From: Puniceicoccaceae bacterium
GTDB taxonomy: Bacteria > Verrucomicrobiota > Verrucomicrobiia > Opitutales > Coraliomargaritaceae
Assembly: GCA_022448585.1 (NCBI GenBank)
Contig: JAKVCN010000021.1
Coordinates: 1-35,517, forward strand
Length of the DNA stretch: 35,517 nt
Direction: 5' to 3'
In this document: one piece after another, positions 17,612 through 26,230 of the stretch
Position numbering within the stretch: position 1 is the stretch's first letter
Layout of the letters: each line of letters starts with the position of its first letter
The notes under the pieces: generated by a model
What the model was told of the DNA's origin: nothing
Databases searched by the model: none
Seen by the model: only the letters and a program-made list of their open reading frames with translations
Position numbers and translations under genes: made by a program

Positions 17612-18087
17612 CCAGCAAGCAATCATCTGACTCTATCTCTAGAATTCGTCATGGCTTCTCACTTATTGAAGTGGTGATCGCTGTTGCTCTCTTCGCTGCT
17701 GCTTGTACCGTACTTACTTCAGCCTTCGTCAATGCCTTACTTGCGCGCGAGCATAGCCAAAACAATTCGCTTCGAGCCGATGATATTCGAGCAGTACGCC
17801 TACAATTACTACTCGAAGCAAATAGGGATGAAGCGGAAGATGGAGGTGATTTCGAAACTATTCACTCTGGTCTTGCTAGATGGAAGTGTTCGATCGAAGA
17901 ATCTGAAATAGTCGACTTATTTAAAGTCCTGTTCGAAGTTAAATTCAGTGATCCCATAGAAGGCACTAATGAAAACTATCAGGAATCACTCTATCTACTT
18001 CGCCCGACTTGGTCAGAGAGTGATATGCGTAGCGAACTACTTGCAACTAAACGACAAGACCTTCTGAGTTATCGAGATTTTGAGTGA
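17608..18087 (+). CDS. type II secretion minor pseudopilin, GspI-like
   Basis: The 159-residue protein has a 16-residue leader ending RHG before FSLIEVVIAVALFAAACTVL, a classic prepilin cleavage site with Glu at +5. GspI forms the tip complex with GspJ and GspK, and the gene sits just before those. The length is a little above that of Proteobacterial GspI. It starts at ATG 17608, overlapping the previous stop in ATGA, and its own stop overlaps the next ATG in TGATG. Translational coupling through this part of the cluster is therefore likely. Confidence 0.8.
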   Translation: MTSKQSSDSISRIRHGFSLIEVVIAVALFAAACTVLTSAFVNALLAREHSQNNSLRADDIRAVRLQLLLEANRDEAEDGGDFETIHSGLARWKCSIEESEIVDLFKVLFEVKFSDPIEGTNENYQESLYLLRPTWSESDMRSELLATKRQDLLSYRDFE

Positions 18088-18977
18088 TGCTTCAATCTAG
18101 TCATAGCAAAAAATTGTTACGGGCGAAAAATTCTCACTCTAACAGCGGTGTAACCTTAATTGAAGTCTTACTAGCTCTTACAATAGCTGGCTTCCTAATA
18201 GCTGCTGCCACCTCATTTGTCGTATCCATTAGTAACATATGGGCAGAGCGATCGCAGAGAAATTTTTTCGAAGACCACGTGGATGGAGTCACTGAATTTA
18301 TTAATGCCACGCTACAATCAGCAGGTACCTCCATCCAAATTAACGATAACAAAAATTCATCGGAGCAACAAAAAAATGGTGTAGAAATGATGATTCAAGG
18401 TACCGCAGAAATTACGCCGCAGCAAAACAATGCATCCATTCCAGTCCAAAAAAAGGATACGATAAAAAATCTTAGATATGATGCTGACTCTAAAGGCTTA
18501 ATGACAAATGAAACCAGCCTAAGAAATAGAGATTCTAATCCAATATTATGGAAGCGACTACCTGGATCTGCTAATTATGAAGAGCCATTACTACATTTTA
18601 AACTAAACCACACCCCTCCTCTATTCGTTAGTGAGAGCCCTCAACCAAGCTTAGATCAAGTCGAAGTTTACCTATTTTTTGATTCTTCTAAGGGCTTGAG
18701 CATGTTGTGGCATTCAATCCTTAAGGAGGAAACTGAAACTGTCGATGATTTGAGGCGAACTTTAATAAGTCCCTACATAAAATCACTGGAGTATGTGTAT
18801 TGGGATTCACGCTTTGGAAAATGGGAAATTGAGAAAAAACCTAGAGACGCAGAAGACTCTACCGAACAAGAATACCTCTTACCTAGAGCGATTCAGCTAT
18901 CTTTTGTTTACGAAAATGAAATAAAAATACGTACTCTTTCGATTCCAGTCACTTCATACAGCTCAATTCTTTTTTAA
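18087..18977 (+). CDS. type II secretion minor pseudopilin, GspJ-like
   Basis: A 21-residue leader ending SNSG precedes VTLIEVLLALTIAGFLIAA, the prepilin-type helix with Glu at +5. The 296-residue length is larger than a typical 200-residue GspJ, with a polar Gln/Asn-rich stretch around residues 95-150. Order in the cluster (after GspI, before GspK) supports GspJ. ATG 18087 overlaps the gspI stop; an in-frame GTG at 18084 adds one codon. The C-terminal half is beta-rich with no known catalytic motif. Confidence 0.78.
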   Translation: MLQSSHSKKLLRAKNSHSNSGVTLIEVLLALTIAGFLIAAATSFVVSISNIWAERSQRNFFEDHVDGVTEFINATLQSAGTSIQINDNKNSSEQQKNGVEMMIQGTAEITPQQNNASIPVQKKDTIKNLRYDADSKGLMTNETSLRNRDSNPILWKRLPGSANYEEPLLHFKLNHTPPLFVSESPQPSLDQVEVYLFFDSSKGLSMLWHSILKEETETVDDLRRTLISPYIKSLEYVYWDSRFGKWEIEKKPRDAEDSTEQEYLLPRAIQLSFVYENEIKIRTLSIPVTSYSSILF

Positions 18978-18984
18978 TTCAAGA

Positions 18985-20091
18985 GTGTACCCATATTCAA
19001 ACAGAAACGGCACATTAAGCGTCTCCATAAGCCCGAGAAAAAATGGTAGCGTGCTGGTTGCCATCCTCGCGATTATTGCGCTCCTTGCATATTTAGTAAC
19101 TCGCTTTGTCGATGAAGCAGTCGACGATCTTAAATACCGAACTTTATTTAATCAAAGTCCAGAGATACGAGCTTATGCATACAGTATGTTAGAGCTCTCT
19201 TTGGCTACCATATATGAAGTTTCACTTATTGATGGGGGAAAATTGTATGCACCCGAGCAGGGTTGGGCAGATCCACTAAATTATGCCGACGAGGACCCGC
19301 CCAATGGATACTCTGTAACCATTGATATTACTGATGAAAGTACACGCTTGCCGATTAATTTAATCGATGAATCTACTTTAAATCGTATCCTAGAAGATAC
19401 CTTTGACATCGATTTCGGCACAGCAAGAGAACTAAGTAGTACTTTAGCCGATTGGATAGACGAAGATGAAAATCAACGTCTCAACGGAGCGGAGAGTGAA
19501 GATTATCTAGACGAGGAACCACCCTATCGTGCAGCTAACGGTCCACTACAATCACTTCATGAGCTACGCTTAGTTAAAGTTTGGCAGGATGAGTTTTTTG
19601 ATGAGAACGTATTTCCTAATCAAAAATTTGAACAATTAGATAACCTATTTTCTGTATCCATCAAGGGTCCAGTAAATATAAATTCTGCGTCTAGCGAATT
19701 ACTTTTAGCACTAGGTGCAAATCAAAATTGGGATCCAGATCGAATTTTTGATCAATTGCTAGATAAGCCATGGTTTGAAGAGCTTCCAGATTTTTTAGGC
19801 AGTGATCTATTCACCACTGAGATTAGCCTACTTAGAGTGACTGTAAAAGTGACGCGTGGCTCGGTGCCAATGACACTGAGCGCTTTAGTAGAGACTAACT
19901 TTAGCTCAAGTTCAGAGTCATCAAACCGCTCACTGCCTGATACAAGCAGTGAACGTACTTCAAAAACTGGCACTATCGAAGAGCAAGATGCTATCCAATA
20001 TCCATTTAAGATAATTCAACTAAGCGAATACGAATTATATAGCACAGCGCAGGAATCTGCCCGATATTCAGCTGTAGACATTCAGCAATAA
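18985..20091 (+). CDS. gspK: type II secretion minor pseudopilin GspK
   Basis: GspK caps the pseudopilus tip. The leader ends KNG before SVLVAILAIIALLAYL; Glu at +5 is missing (Ala), which is the hallmark of GspK. Two further family marks are the acidic Ca-site-like stretch LADWIDEDENQRLNGAESE (about 152-170) and GPVNINSAS (about 229-237) in the helix-hairpin domain. Length is 368 residues, as in other GspK proteins, followed by a Ser-rich tail from about 300. Start is GTG 18985, seven bases after gspJ, with a weak AAGAG before it. Confidence 0.9.
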   Translation: MYPYSNRNGTLSVSISPRKNGSVLVAILAIIALLAYLVTRFVDEAVDDLKYRTLFNQSPEIRAYAYSMLELSLATIYEVSLIDGGKLYAPEQGWADPLNYADEDPPNGYSVTIDITDESTRLPINLIDESTLNRILEDTFDIDFGTARELSSTLADWIDEDENQRLNGAESEDYLDEEPPYRAANGPLQSLHELRLVKVWQDEFFDENVFPNQKFEQLDNLFSVSIKGPVNINSASSELLLALGANQNWDPDRIFDQLLDKPWFEELPDFLGSDLFTTEISLLRVTVKVTRGSVPMTLSALVETNFSSSSESSNRSLPDTSSERTSKTGTIEEQDAIQYPFKIIQLSEYELYSTAQESARYSAVDIQQ

Positions 20092-20121
20092 AAGGCTTAA
20101 CTAGTTCAAGAAACAATTCTT

Positions 20122-21213
20122 GTGAAAAATACTGCCACAGAGGAACGAATAAAGAGTAAAGAAAAAAGCTGTGCAGTCATGATTCTACCCAATGATCTAT
20201 TTTTTATAGACATAACAGATCTACCTATAGAAGTCGACGAAAATGAAATCGATTCTTTCGCTGAACTAAGCATGGAAGGCTCTTCGCCCTTTCCTATCGA
20301 ACAATTAAACTGGGGCTTTCGATTTGACTCTAATTCTCGCAAGATACTCTTGTTTGCAACGCACCGTGATCGACTAAAAAGTAGCGACCGTAAGGAATTA
20401 GAATCATACCTTTGGGTATTCCCAGAAATTGCAGTAGTCCCAAATATCAGTTCTTTGCAAGTAGGCACTTTTACAATGCGAGCAGGCAATGATGCTCCAT
20501 CGCTAAAGTTATTAAAAAAGGAAATTGAGATAACTGAAGCCGGGCTGCCAACTTTCAAGTTCATAGCAACTACAAACAGTGCTTGCACAAATGATAATGA
20601 TTCCGAAGAAAATACAGAATTAGAGCACTCTAATCCTCAATTAGTCCATAGCGTGTTCACTCCTAGCGATCGTGAACTATGGCGCGCCGATGTGCGAACT
20701 AAAGAATATAAAAATAGAGAGAAAAGCAGGCGTAGCATAAGCGCACGTATCACTCGATTCTTTTATTGGGCTTCAATATTTGCTGTATTTATTATCGCAT
20801 TAGAATGCATTTTATTGGGCGCAAATTTATGGACATCGAAGCAAGAGAAACTAATCGATAAGCAATCTGGTACCGTCTCTAAAATAGAGGAACAACGCAG
20901 CCTAATTAATAAACTCGAGCAAATGTTTCAAAATGAGATACGTCCGGTTGCAATATTAGGTGCGCTCAACAGTGTCAGGCCAAGAGGTATCTATTTTACT
21001 AGCACGAAAACCACAATAGACAACAACATCACTATTGAAGGAGTTGCGCAAACTATCAATGAGCTTAATAATTACATAGAAATACTAAAGAGATCCGGCG
21101 ACTTTTCATTAGTACAAGACCCTAAATCTTTGACGCGTTCAGGTAAAACTACATTTACTATAACCTTAGAATATACTCCTTCAAAAGACAACACTACAGT
21201 AAACACTGAATGA
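20122..21213 (+). CDS. type II secretion inner-membrane protein, GspL/PilN-like
   Basis: The 363-residue protein has a cytoplasmic N-terminal part (1 to about 200), one transmembrane helix (about 211-233, FFYWASIFAVFIIALECILL) and a periplasmic part with a coiled-coil-like start and a PilN/GspL ferredoxin-like domain (ALNSVRPRGIYFTSTKT, TIEGVAQTINELNNYIEIL). This topology is that of GspL, which links the GspE ATPase to the pseudopilus. The N-terminal actin-like part is too diverged for a firm match. GTG 20122 is the longest start; ATG 20179 is possible. It overlaps the next gene by four bases. Confidence 0.72.
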   Translation: MKNTATEERIKSKEKSCAVMILPNDLFFIDITDLPIEVDENEIDSFAELSMEGSSPFPIEQLNWGFRFDSNSRKILLFATHRDRLKSSDRKELESYLWVFPEIAVVPNISSLQVGTFTMRAGNDAPSLKLLKKEIEITEAGLPTFKFIATTNSACTNDNDSEENTELEHSNPQLVHSVFTPSDRELWRADVRTKEYKNREKSRRSISARITRFFYWASIFAVFIIALECILLGANLWTSKQEKLIDKQSGTVSKIEEQRSLINKLEQMFQNEIRPVAILGALNSVRPRGIYFTSTKTTIDNNITIEGVAQTINELNNYIEILKRSGDFSLVQDPKSLTRSGKTTFTITLEYTPSKDNTTVNTE

Positions 21214-21767
21214 AAGCACGACTCAAACTATTCGAAGGCTATTTTAAGCGTATGAGTTTACGTGAGCAATGTCTCGCCCTACTTTTCATTCTCGTTGTAT
21301 TAAGCATATGGTCAGGCAATTGCTTAAAGCGTTATAGCCAATGGATGAGCGCTCAAAGAGAAGCCTCTTCTATATTGCAAACACAGCAACTATGGCTAGA
21401 CCAAGCAGAAATATGTTCAGCTGAAGCGACTCTAGCGAAGGACAAACTAGATACAGCTCGCACGTACACTGCTACACAACTTTCAGGTCAAATTGATAAA
21501 CTACTACGTCAAAGCCAGCTTTCTAATCTCGCTGATATTGATCCAGTAAGATCAAGAGAAGGTGAAATTTTTAATGAACACACCATTCGTGTTCGATTAA
21601 AACGTATAAACATAAAACAACTGATCGAACTAAACAAAATGCTTCGTCAGCAGACTCCTTATATCAATCAACAAAGCGTGCGTATTGCAGCCAACCGAAG
21701 TAAGCCCGAAGAACTTGATGTGCGTTATGAAATCAATTCGCTAGAACTTATTGTATCTGCTCGGTAA
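21210..21767 (+). CDS. type II secretion protein, GspM-like
   Basis: The 185-residue product has a short basic cytoplasmic tail (KLFEGYFKRMSLREQ), one membrane helix (about 20-40) and a periplasmic domain of about 140 residues with a coiled-coil-like start, then alternating beta and alpha segments. The MSLREQ-type sequence right before the helix is common in GspM, the partner of GspL. The gene overlaps the gspL-like gene in ATGA and precedes gspD. GspM proteins are poorly conserved, so position and topology carry most of the weight. Confidence 0.72.
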   Translation: MKARLKLFEGYFKRMSLREQCLALLFILVVLSIWSGNCLKRYSQWMSAQREASSILQTQQLWLDQAEICSAEATLAKDKLDTARTYTATQLSGQIDKLLRQSQLSNLADIDPVRSREGEIFNEHTIRVRLKRINIKQLIELNKMLRQQTPYINQQSVRIAANRSKPEELDVRYEINSLELIVSAR

Positions 21768-21803
21768 TTAGGGTATAAACAAACTACATATTTTGCATTA
21801 TCC

Positions 21804-24092
21804 ATGAAAAAAAATCTGCGCATTTACATCTGCATTACGCTGTTCTGCTTATTAATTTCGATACAAGCCCAAGTAAGAACCAGCCCATCTGCGATAGAGC
21901 CGCAATCCGAATCACCAGAGATTGAGATTGGTACACTTATCCTTAGTGATGAATCCGCGCTGCAGGTACTGGACTTGTTGGAGCAGCTTACCGGCAAGAT
22001 AATTCTGCGTCGCCAAGATTTATCTCCTGCTAAAATAAATTTTAACTCTCGGGGCTCGATCACCAAAAGTGAGGCAGTGCTCGCACTAGAAAGTTTGCTC
22101 ACACTAAACGGAATCATGCTCACGGAAATGGGTGGTCGCTTTATGAAAGCTGTACCTGCAACAGAAGTAAACCGACATGTCCCAGAAATGCTAATCGGAA
22201 GTACTCTGGAGCTAGCACCAAGTCAGCAAATCTACGCTAAACTATTTCGCTTTAAATATTTAAATGCAGAACAAACCAGCGCATCCATCATAACTCCTTT
22301 AATGTCGCAAAGTTCGAGTTTTGTACTTTTTCCAAAATCGAATGCACTCCTTATTACTGATGCACTGGTAAATTTGCAACGTATCGAAAATATTGTGACT
22401 GAAACTGACCAGCCAGAAGAGTTACGAGAAACTATGGAGTTTATTAAACTCAATTACATTCAAGCAGATGAAATGCAGAATCAACTCGAAGACTTAATAA
22501 ATGGTCCTCTGAAAAATTATTTAGAGGGCAACACAAGTGTTACTGCTGACGAACGTACCAATCAACTTATCGTAGTATCACATCCTGAAAATATCGAGAT
22601 GATTATGAATGTTGTTAAAAAAGTAGATGTGGACGCCGCACCACTTACTGGCAGTGAAGTTTTTCAACTAAGGCAAGCAAAAGCTGAAGAAGTCGTCCCA
22701 ATAATTGAGGATATTATCTCTGGTCAAGAAGAAGGTCGTGAGGAAGACGCTAAAGTTGCGCGTGATAAACAAAATGAAAATGCTCAGCTTAATGTACAAA
22801 ATCCACAACCATTGCCTAGTTCACCTGTAGCGAATACCAGAAATTTATCTAACAGTAGCGAGTCCAACAGTGCATTACAGTTCTCCAACTTTGTAGGATT
22901 ATCAGCAGACGAACGCACCAACTCTATTGTGGCTTATGGAACCCCAAGCGATTTGCGCACAATCAAAGAACTCATCGATAAAATAGATATTCCCCTACCC
23001 CAAGTTCGCATCGAAGCAATTATTACTGAAGTGACATTAGATGAGGATCAAGCTAGCGGATTCAATCGCTTTAATCTTCAATATGCAGGTGGCTTGACAC
23101 AATTAACTGGAAGTATCGGTTCAATTGCATCAACGACTGCTGCTTCTATACTAGATGAAAGTGGGAATTTACTAGATGAAAGTGGAAATTTACTACCTAA
23201 TATATCAAAATGGGAGGGTAAGTATTCATTAGATGCTATTTTAGACATCGCTGAAAGTGACAATATGATTAAAATATTATCAACACCATCTATAGTAGTC
23301 AGTCATAATGAAGAAGGAGTCATTAACGTCAGCCAATCTCGACCCTTTCAAACAGGCTCTACATCATTTACTTCGAGTGTAGGAAATATCCAAACACAAG
23401 TGGAATACCGCGATGTAGGGATCAAGCTTTCAGCCACACCTCTGATTGGAGCGGATGGATCTGTGCAACTGCAAATTGAGCAGACCATTGATACTGTTCA
23501 AGCTGTTAGTAAATCCTCAACCGCTGATGGTTCTATCGATACTCAGCCCATCATCGGCAAACGTGAAGCCAATTCTACAATTACAGTAAATGATGGTGAC
23601 GTCATTATACTCGGAGGATTGCAGGAAAATAAGAAAGACATATCAAACACCTACTTTCCAATCATTGGAAGATTGCCCTTACTAAAAAAAGTCTTCAGCG
23701 GAGAAACCGTTAAGTACACACGCTCGGAGCTAATTATTTTCATTCGGCCAACTATTCTAAAAAACCCTATAGAAACAAACAAGATGAGCCTGGAAGCAAT
23801 CAATCGTTTAAAAGAACGAGACGCCGTGCAGGAATACCTAGATACCGGAACCACAGGAGATATTTATATGGATGGTAGCGCCTTTGAAGATAAGCCCATT
23901 CGTAAGGCTAAAGATGCTAGTAATAGAAATAGGCTACCTGGACGAATAAGGAATCAACAAGATTTCAATACAAAACAGAAAATACCTGATGTATCTACAG
24001 CGGATACTATTAAAATCAATAATGATGCTAGTGATTTAAACAATCTCTATTTGAGGGATAAAATCAGTGAAATGTGGAAAAATAATAACTAG
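21804..24092 (+). CDS. gspD: type II secretion outer-membrane secretin GspD
   Basis: GspD forms the outer-membrane channel. A signal peptide (1 to about 22) is followed by an N0 domain (about 40-115), N1 (about 140-205), N2 (about 208-275) and N3 (about 283-395, with a linker rich in Asn and Ser). The secretin domain follows, with VRIEAIITEV, LSTPSIVVSHN, VQLQIEQTID, VNDGDVIILGGL and SELIIFIRPTIL. The tail after about 680 is polar and could be a pilotin-binding region. A 21-bp tandem duplication at 23151-23192 repeats LDESGNL early in the secretin domain. Length is 762 residues. Confidence 0.95.
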   Translation: MKKNLRIYICITLFCLLISIQAQVRTSPSAIEPQSESPEIEIGTLILSDESALQVLDLLEQLTGKIILRRQDLSPAKINFNSRGSITKSEAVLALESLLTLNGIMLTEMGGRFMKAVPATEVNRHVPEMLIGSTLELAPSQQIYAKLFRFKYLNAEQTSASIITPLMSQSSSFVLFPKSNALLITDALVNLQRIENIVTETDQPEELRETMEFIKLNYIQADEMQNQLEDLINGPLKNYLEGNTSVTADERTNQLIVVSHPENIEMIMNVVKKVDVDAAPLTGSEVFQLRQAKAEEVVPIIEDIISGQEEGREEDAKVARDKQNENAQLNVQNPQPLPSSPVANTRNLSNSSESNSALQFSNFVGLSADERTNSIVAYGTPSDLRTIKELIDKIDIPLPQVRIEAIITEVTLDEDQASGFNRFNLQYAGGLTQLTGSIGSIASTTAASILDESGNLLDESGNLLPNISKWEGKYSLDAILDIAESDNMIKILSTPSIVVSHNEEGVINVSQSRPFQTGSTSFTSSVGNIQTQVEYRDVGIKLSATPLIGADGSVQLQIEQTIDTVQAVSKSSTADGSIDTQPIIGKREANSTITVNDGDVIILGGLQENKKDISNTYFPIIGRLPLLKKVFSGETVKYTRSELIIFIRPTILKNPIETNKMSLEAINRLKERDAVQEYLDTGTTGDIYMDGSAFEDKPIRKAKDASNRNRLPGRIRNQQDFNTKQKIPDVSTADTIKINNDASDLNNLYLRDKISEMWKNNN
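23151..23192 (+). repeat. 21-bp tandem duplication in gspD
   Basis: Two adjacent 21-base units begin with CTAGATGAAAGTGG and differ at one base. Each encodes LDESGNL, giving two copies in frame before LPN. The location is in the variable loop early in the secretin domain. Confidence 0.9.
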
Positions 24093-24106
24093 TTAGTCAT
24101 CAAAAA

Positions 24107-24634
24107 ATGCAAATGAGTCTAAAAACTGCCATAAGTACTTTCATAGTAGCGGTTATTATATCTACTCCTTTAATTGGTAATAATTTAGAATTACCTAACA
24201 ATAGTCCATTCCTCCCACAGAATTATGGTATTAAGAAAATGGCTCCTGTTCCACAGCCCGTTAAAGGGAATGGACTGATTTCACGACAAATAGAATTTCG
24301 AGGCATTATTCAACTGGGTGGTAGCTACCGCTTTAGCCTATTTAATAAAAAGGAAAATAAAGGATATTGGGTGACTGAAAACGAAGGATCAAATGGAATA
24401 AAAGCCATAAATTATAATCCCGATTCTATGTCGCTGACTCTTAGTATGAATGGAACGGTTGAACAATTGACTTTAATTTCTGCAAATGAAAGCCCCTTAC
24501 CAGTAGCGGTTTCTGTCCCTCCGAGTAAAGAAACCCCTCTAAGTAATACAAATTTAACTGCACCTAAACCGCAGACAACTAATAAGGCTCGTGTGGTTCC
24601 CCGCCGAAGAGTAATTCTACCAAAGAAAAACTAG
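24107..24634 (+). CDS. periplasmic GspC/PilP-like protein of the secretion cluster
   Basis: A signal-anchor or signal peptide (about 5-24) precedes a 150-residue exported part. Residues about 60-130 (IEFRGIIQLGGSYRFSLFN, KGYWVTENEG, then LTLSMNGTVEQLTLI) resemble the small beta domain of GspC homology regions and PilP proteins, which bind the secretin N0 domain. The tail is Pro/Thr/Lys-rich and ends in basic residues. It directly follows gspD, where no gspC is otherwise found. The function is inferred from position and fold pattern, not from a certain family match. Confidence 0.6.
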   Translation: MQMSLKTAISTFIVAVIISTPLIGNNLELPNNSPFLPQNYGIKKMAPVPQPVKGNGLISRQIEFRGIIQLGGSYRFSLFNKKENKGYWVTENEGSNGIKAINYNPDSMSLTLSMNGTVEQLTLISANESPLPVAVSVPPSKETPLSNTNLTAPKPQTTNKARVVPRRRVILPKKN

Positions 24635-24638
24635 CATC

Positions 24639-25280
24639 ATGCTAAACGTTGTCGATTGGGGTCGTACCAATTATTCTGATGCCTTAGAGCAACAAAAAGC
24701 CTTGGTTCAGCAGAGAATCAATGGACAGATTGGAAATACTTTAATAATTACTGAGCATAATCCTGTATTTACAACTGGAATGAGGAAAAATGCGTCCGAT
24801 CATTTGATTTGGTCTCCAGAGCAACTAGAAAATAAGGGCATTGAGTTTTTGCAGTCTAATCGCGGCGGTGACATCACCTATCATGGTCCTGGTCAGATAG
24901 TGGTGTATCCAATCGTTTCTCTTCTAGCTCGTAAAGATCTACATGCCTATTTAAGAGATCTAGAACTAGTTGTGATACAAACACTTAAGTATTTTAACTT
25001 AGAAACTTCAAGAAGAGATGGACAAACAGGAATTTGGATCGAAAATCAACGAAAAATATGTGCTATAGGAGTTGCGGTTCGATCATGGGTTACCTATCAC
25101 GGTCTCGCACTAAATCTTAATCCGGACTTATCTCATTTTAACGGTATTGTACCTTGCGGTATAACCGATGGTGAAGTAACTTCCATATCAATGGAATTGA
25201 ACAATCCACCCTCTCAAAAAATGATTAAATCACGATTAGCAGTTGAGTTTGAAGCTGTTTTTACAATTATGGAAGATTGA
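24639..25280 (+). CDS. lipB: octanoyl-[acyl carrier protein]:protein octanoyltransferase
   Basis: LipB moves octanoyl groups from acyl carrier protein to the lipoyl domains of 2-oxoacid dehydrogenases and GcvH. The signature RGGDITYHGPGQ is at residues 75-86; the catalytic Lys is K139 (RKICAIGV) and Cys is C173 (GIVPCGI). Length is 213 residues. ATG 24639 is four bases after the GspC-like gene, so lipB is probably read through from the secretion cluster. The start of lipA follows one base after its stop. Confidence 0.95.
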   Translation: MLNVVDWGRTNYSDALEQQKALVQQRINGQIGNTLIITEHNPVFTTGMRKNASDHLIWSPEQLENKGIEFLQSNRGGDITYHGPGQIVVYPIVSLLARKDLHAYLRDLELVVIQTLKYFNLETSRRDGQTGIWIENQRKICAIGVAVRSWVTYHGLALNLNPDLSHFNGIVPCGITDGEVTSISMELNNPPSQKMIKSRLAVEFEAVFTIMED

Positions 25281-25281
25281 T

Positions 25282-26220
25282 ATGGACAACCGAAAACCTA
25301 CTTGGCTACGTGCTAAACTGCCCACTAGCGCTGGCTACAAAGCGACTCGTGAAATTGTGGAGACCCATAATCTTCATACGGTATGTAAAAGCGCGCAGTG
25401 CCCAAATATGGGAGAGTGTTGGTCTCGCGGAACTGCTACGGTAATGATTCTTGGAAATGTTTGTACTCGTTCTTGCTCTTTTTGTGCTATTCAAACTGGT
25501 AGACCAACTGAACTCGATATGGGTGAGCCCGCCCGAGTAGCTGAATCCATTGCTAAGATGGGTTTAAAGTATACAGTTGTTACATCCGTAGCTAGAGACG
25601 ATCTAAAAGATGGCGGCGCTTCAGTATGGGCAGCTACAATTAGAGCGATTCGTTATCGTAAACCGGATTGTGCAATCGAGGTACTAACTGCAGACTTTCG
25701 TGGTCAGCAAGAATATCTCGATATTGTACTCGATGCCTGCCCTGATATTTTCAATCATAATATGGAAACGGTAAAACGTCTACAACGCCCCATCAGAAAA
25801 ACGGCTCGTTACGAACGTTCTTTGTGGGTTTTAAAACATGCAAAGGATCGTGGTTTCATTACAAAATCTGGTATTATGCTAGGCATAGGAGAAGAGGAAG
25901 TAGAGATTAAACAAACCTTGCAAGACATGGTCGATGTAGGAGTTGATATTCTTACAATCGGACAATACTTACAACCTACGAAAAAGCACTCTCCTATAGA
26001 CCGCTGGGTGACTCCAGAAGAATTTCAGAGATGGAAGAAATATGCTCTAGAAATTGGCTTTGGCGTCTGTGAATCAGGCCCTCTTGTACGCTCCTCTTAT
26101 CATGCCGATGAACAATCAGATGTGTTTGATGTATTAGCACGTCGTAAAGAAATGCTAGCAAGACAAGAGCTCACGAAAACTAAAAGTATAAAAGTTGATA
26201 AAGAGCTCTCTGAAGTCTGA
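25282..26220 (+). CDS. lipA: lipoyl synthase
   Basis: LipA is a radical SAM enzyme that inserts two sulfur atoms into the octanoyl chain that LipB attaches. Both clusters have their ligands: the auxiliary set C35-C40-C46 in VCKSAQCPNMGEC, and the SAM cluster C61-C65-C68 in CTRSCSFC. The C-terminal RSSYHADE has the Ser that ligates the auxiliary cluster. ATG 25282 gives 312 residues and the usual start; the frame is open upstream into lipB, but those residues do not fit. The lipB-lipA pair is complete. Confidence 0.96.
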   Translation: MDNRKPTWLRAKLPTSAGYKATREIVETHNLHTVCKSAQCPNMGECWSRGTATVMILGNVCTRSCSFCAIQTGRPTELDMGEPARVAESIAKMGLKYTVVTSVARDDLKDGGASVWAATIRAIRYRKPDCAIEVLTADFRGQQEYLDIVLDACPDIFNHNMETVKRLQRPIRKTARYERSLWVLKHAKDRGFITKSGIMLGIGEEEVEIKQTLQDMVDVGVDILTIGQYLQPTKKHSPIDRWVTPEEFQRWKKYALEIGFGVCESGPLVRSSYHADEQSDVFDVLARRKEMLARQELTKTKSIKVDKELSEV

Positions 26221-26230
26221 TCTACCTTGC

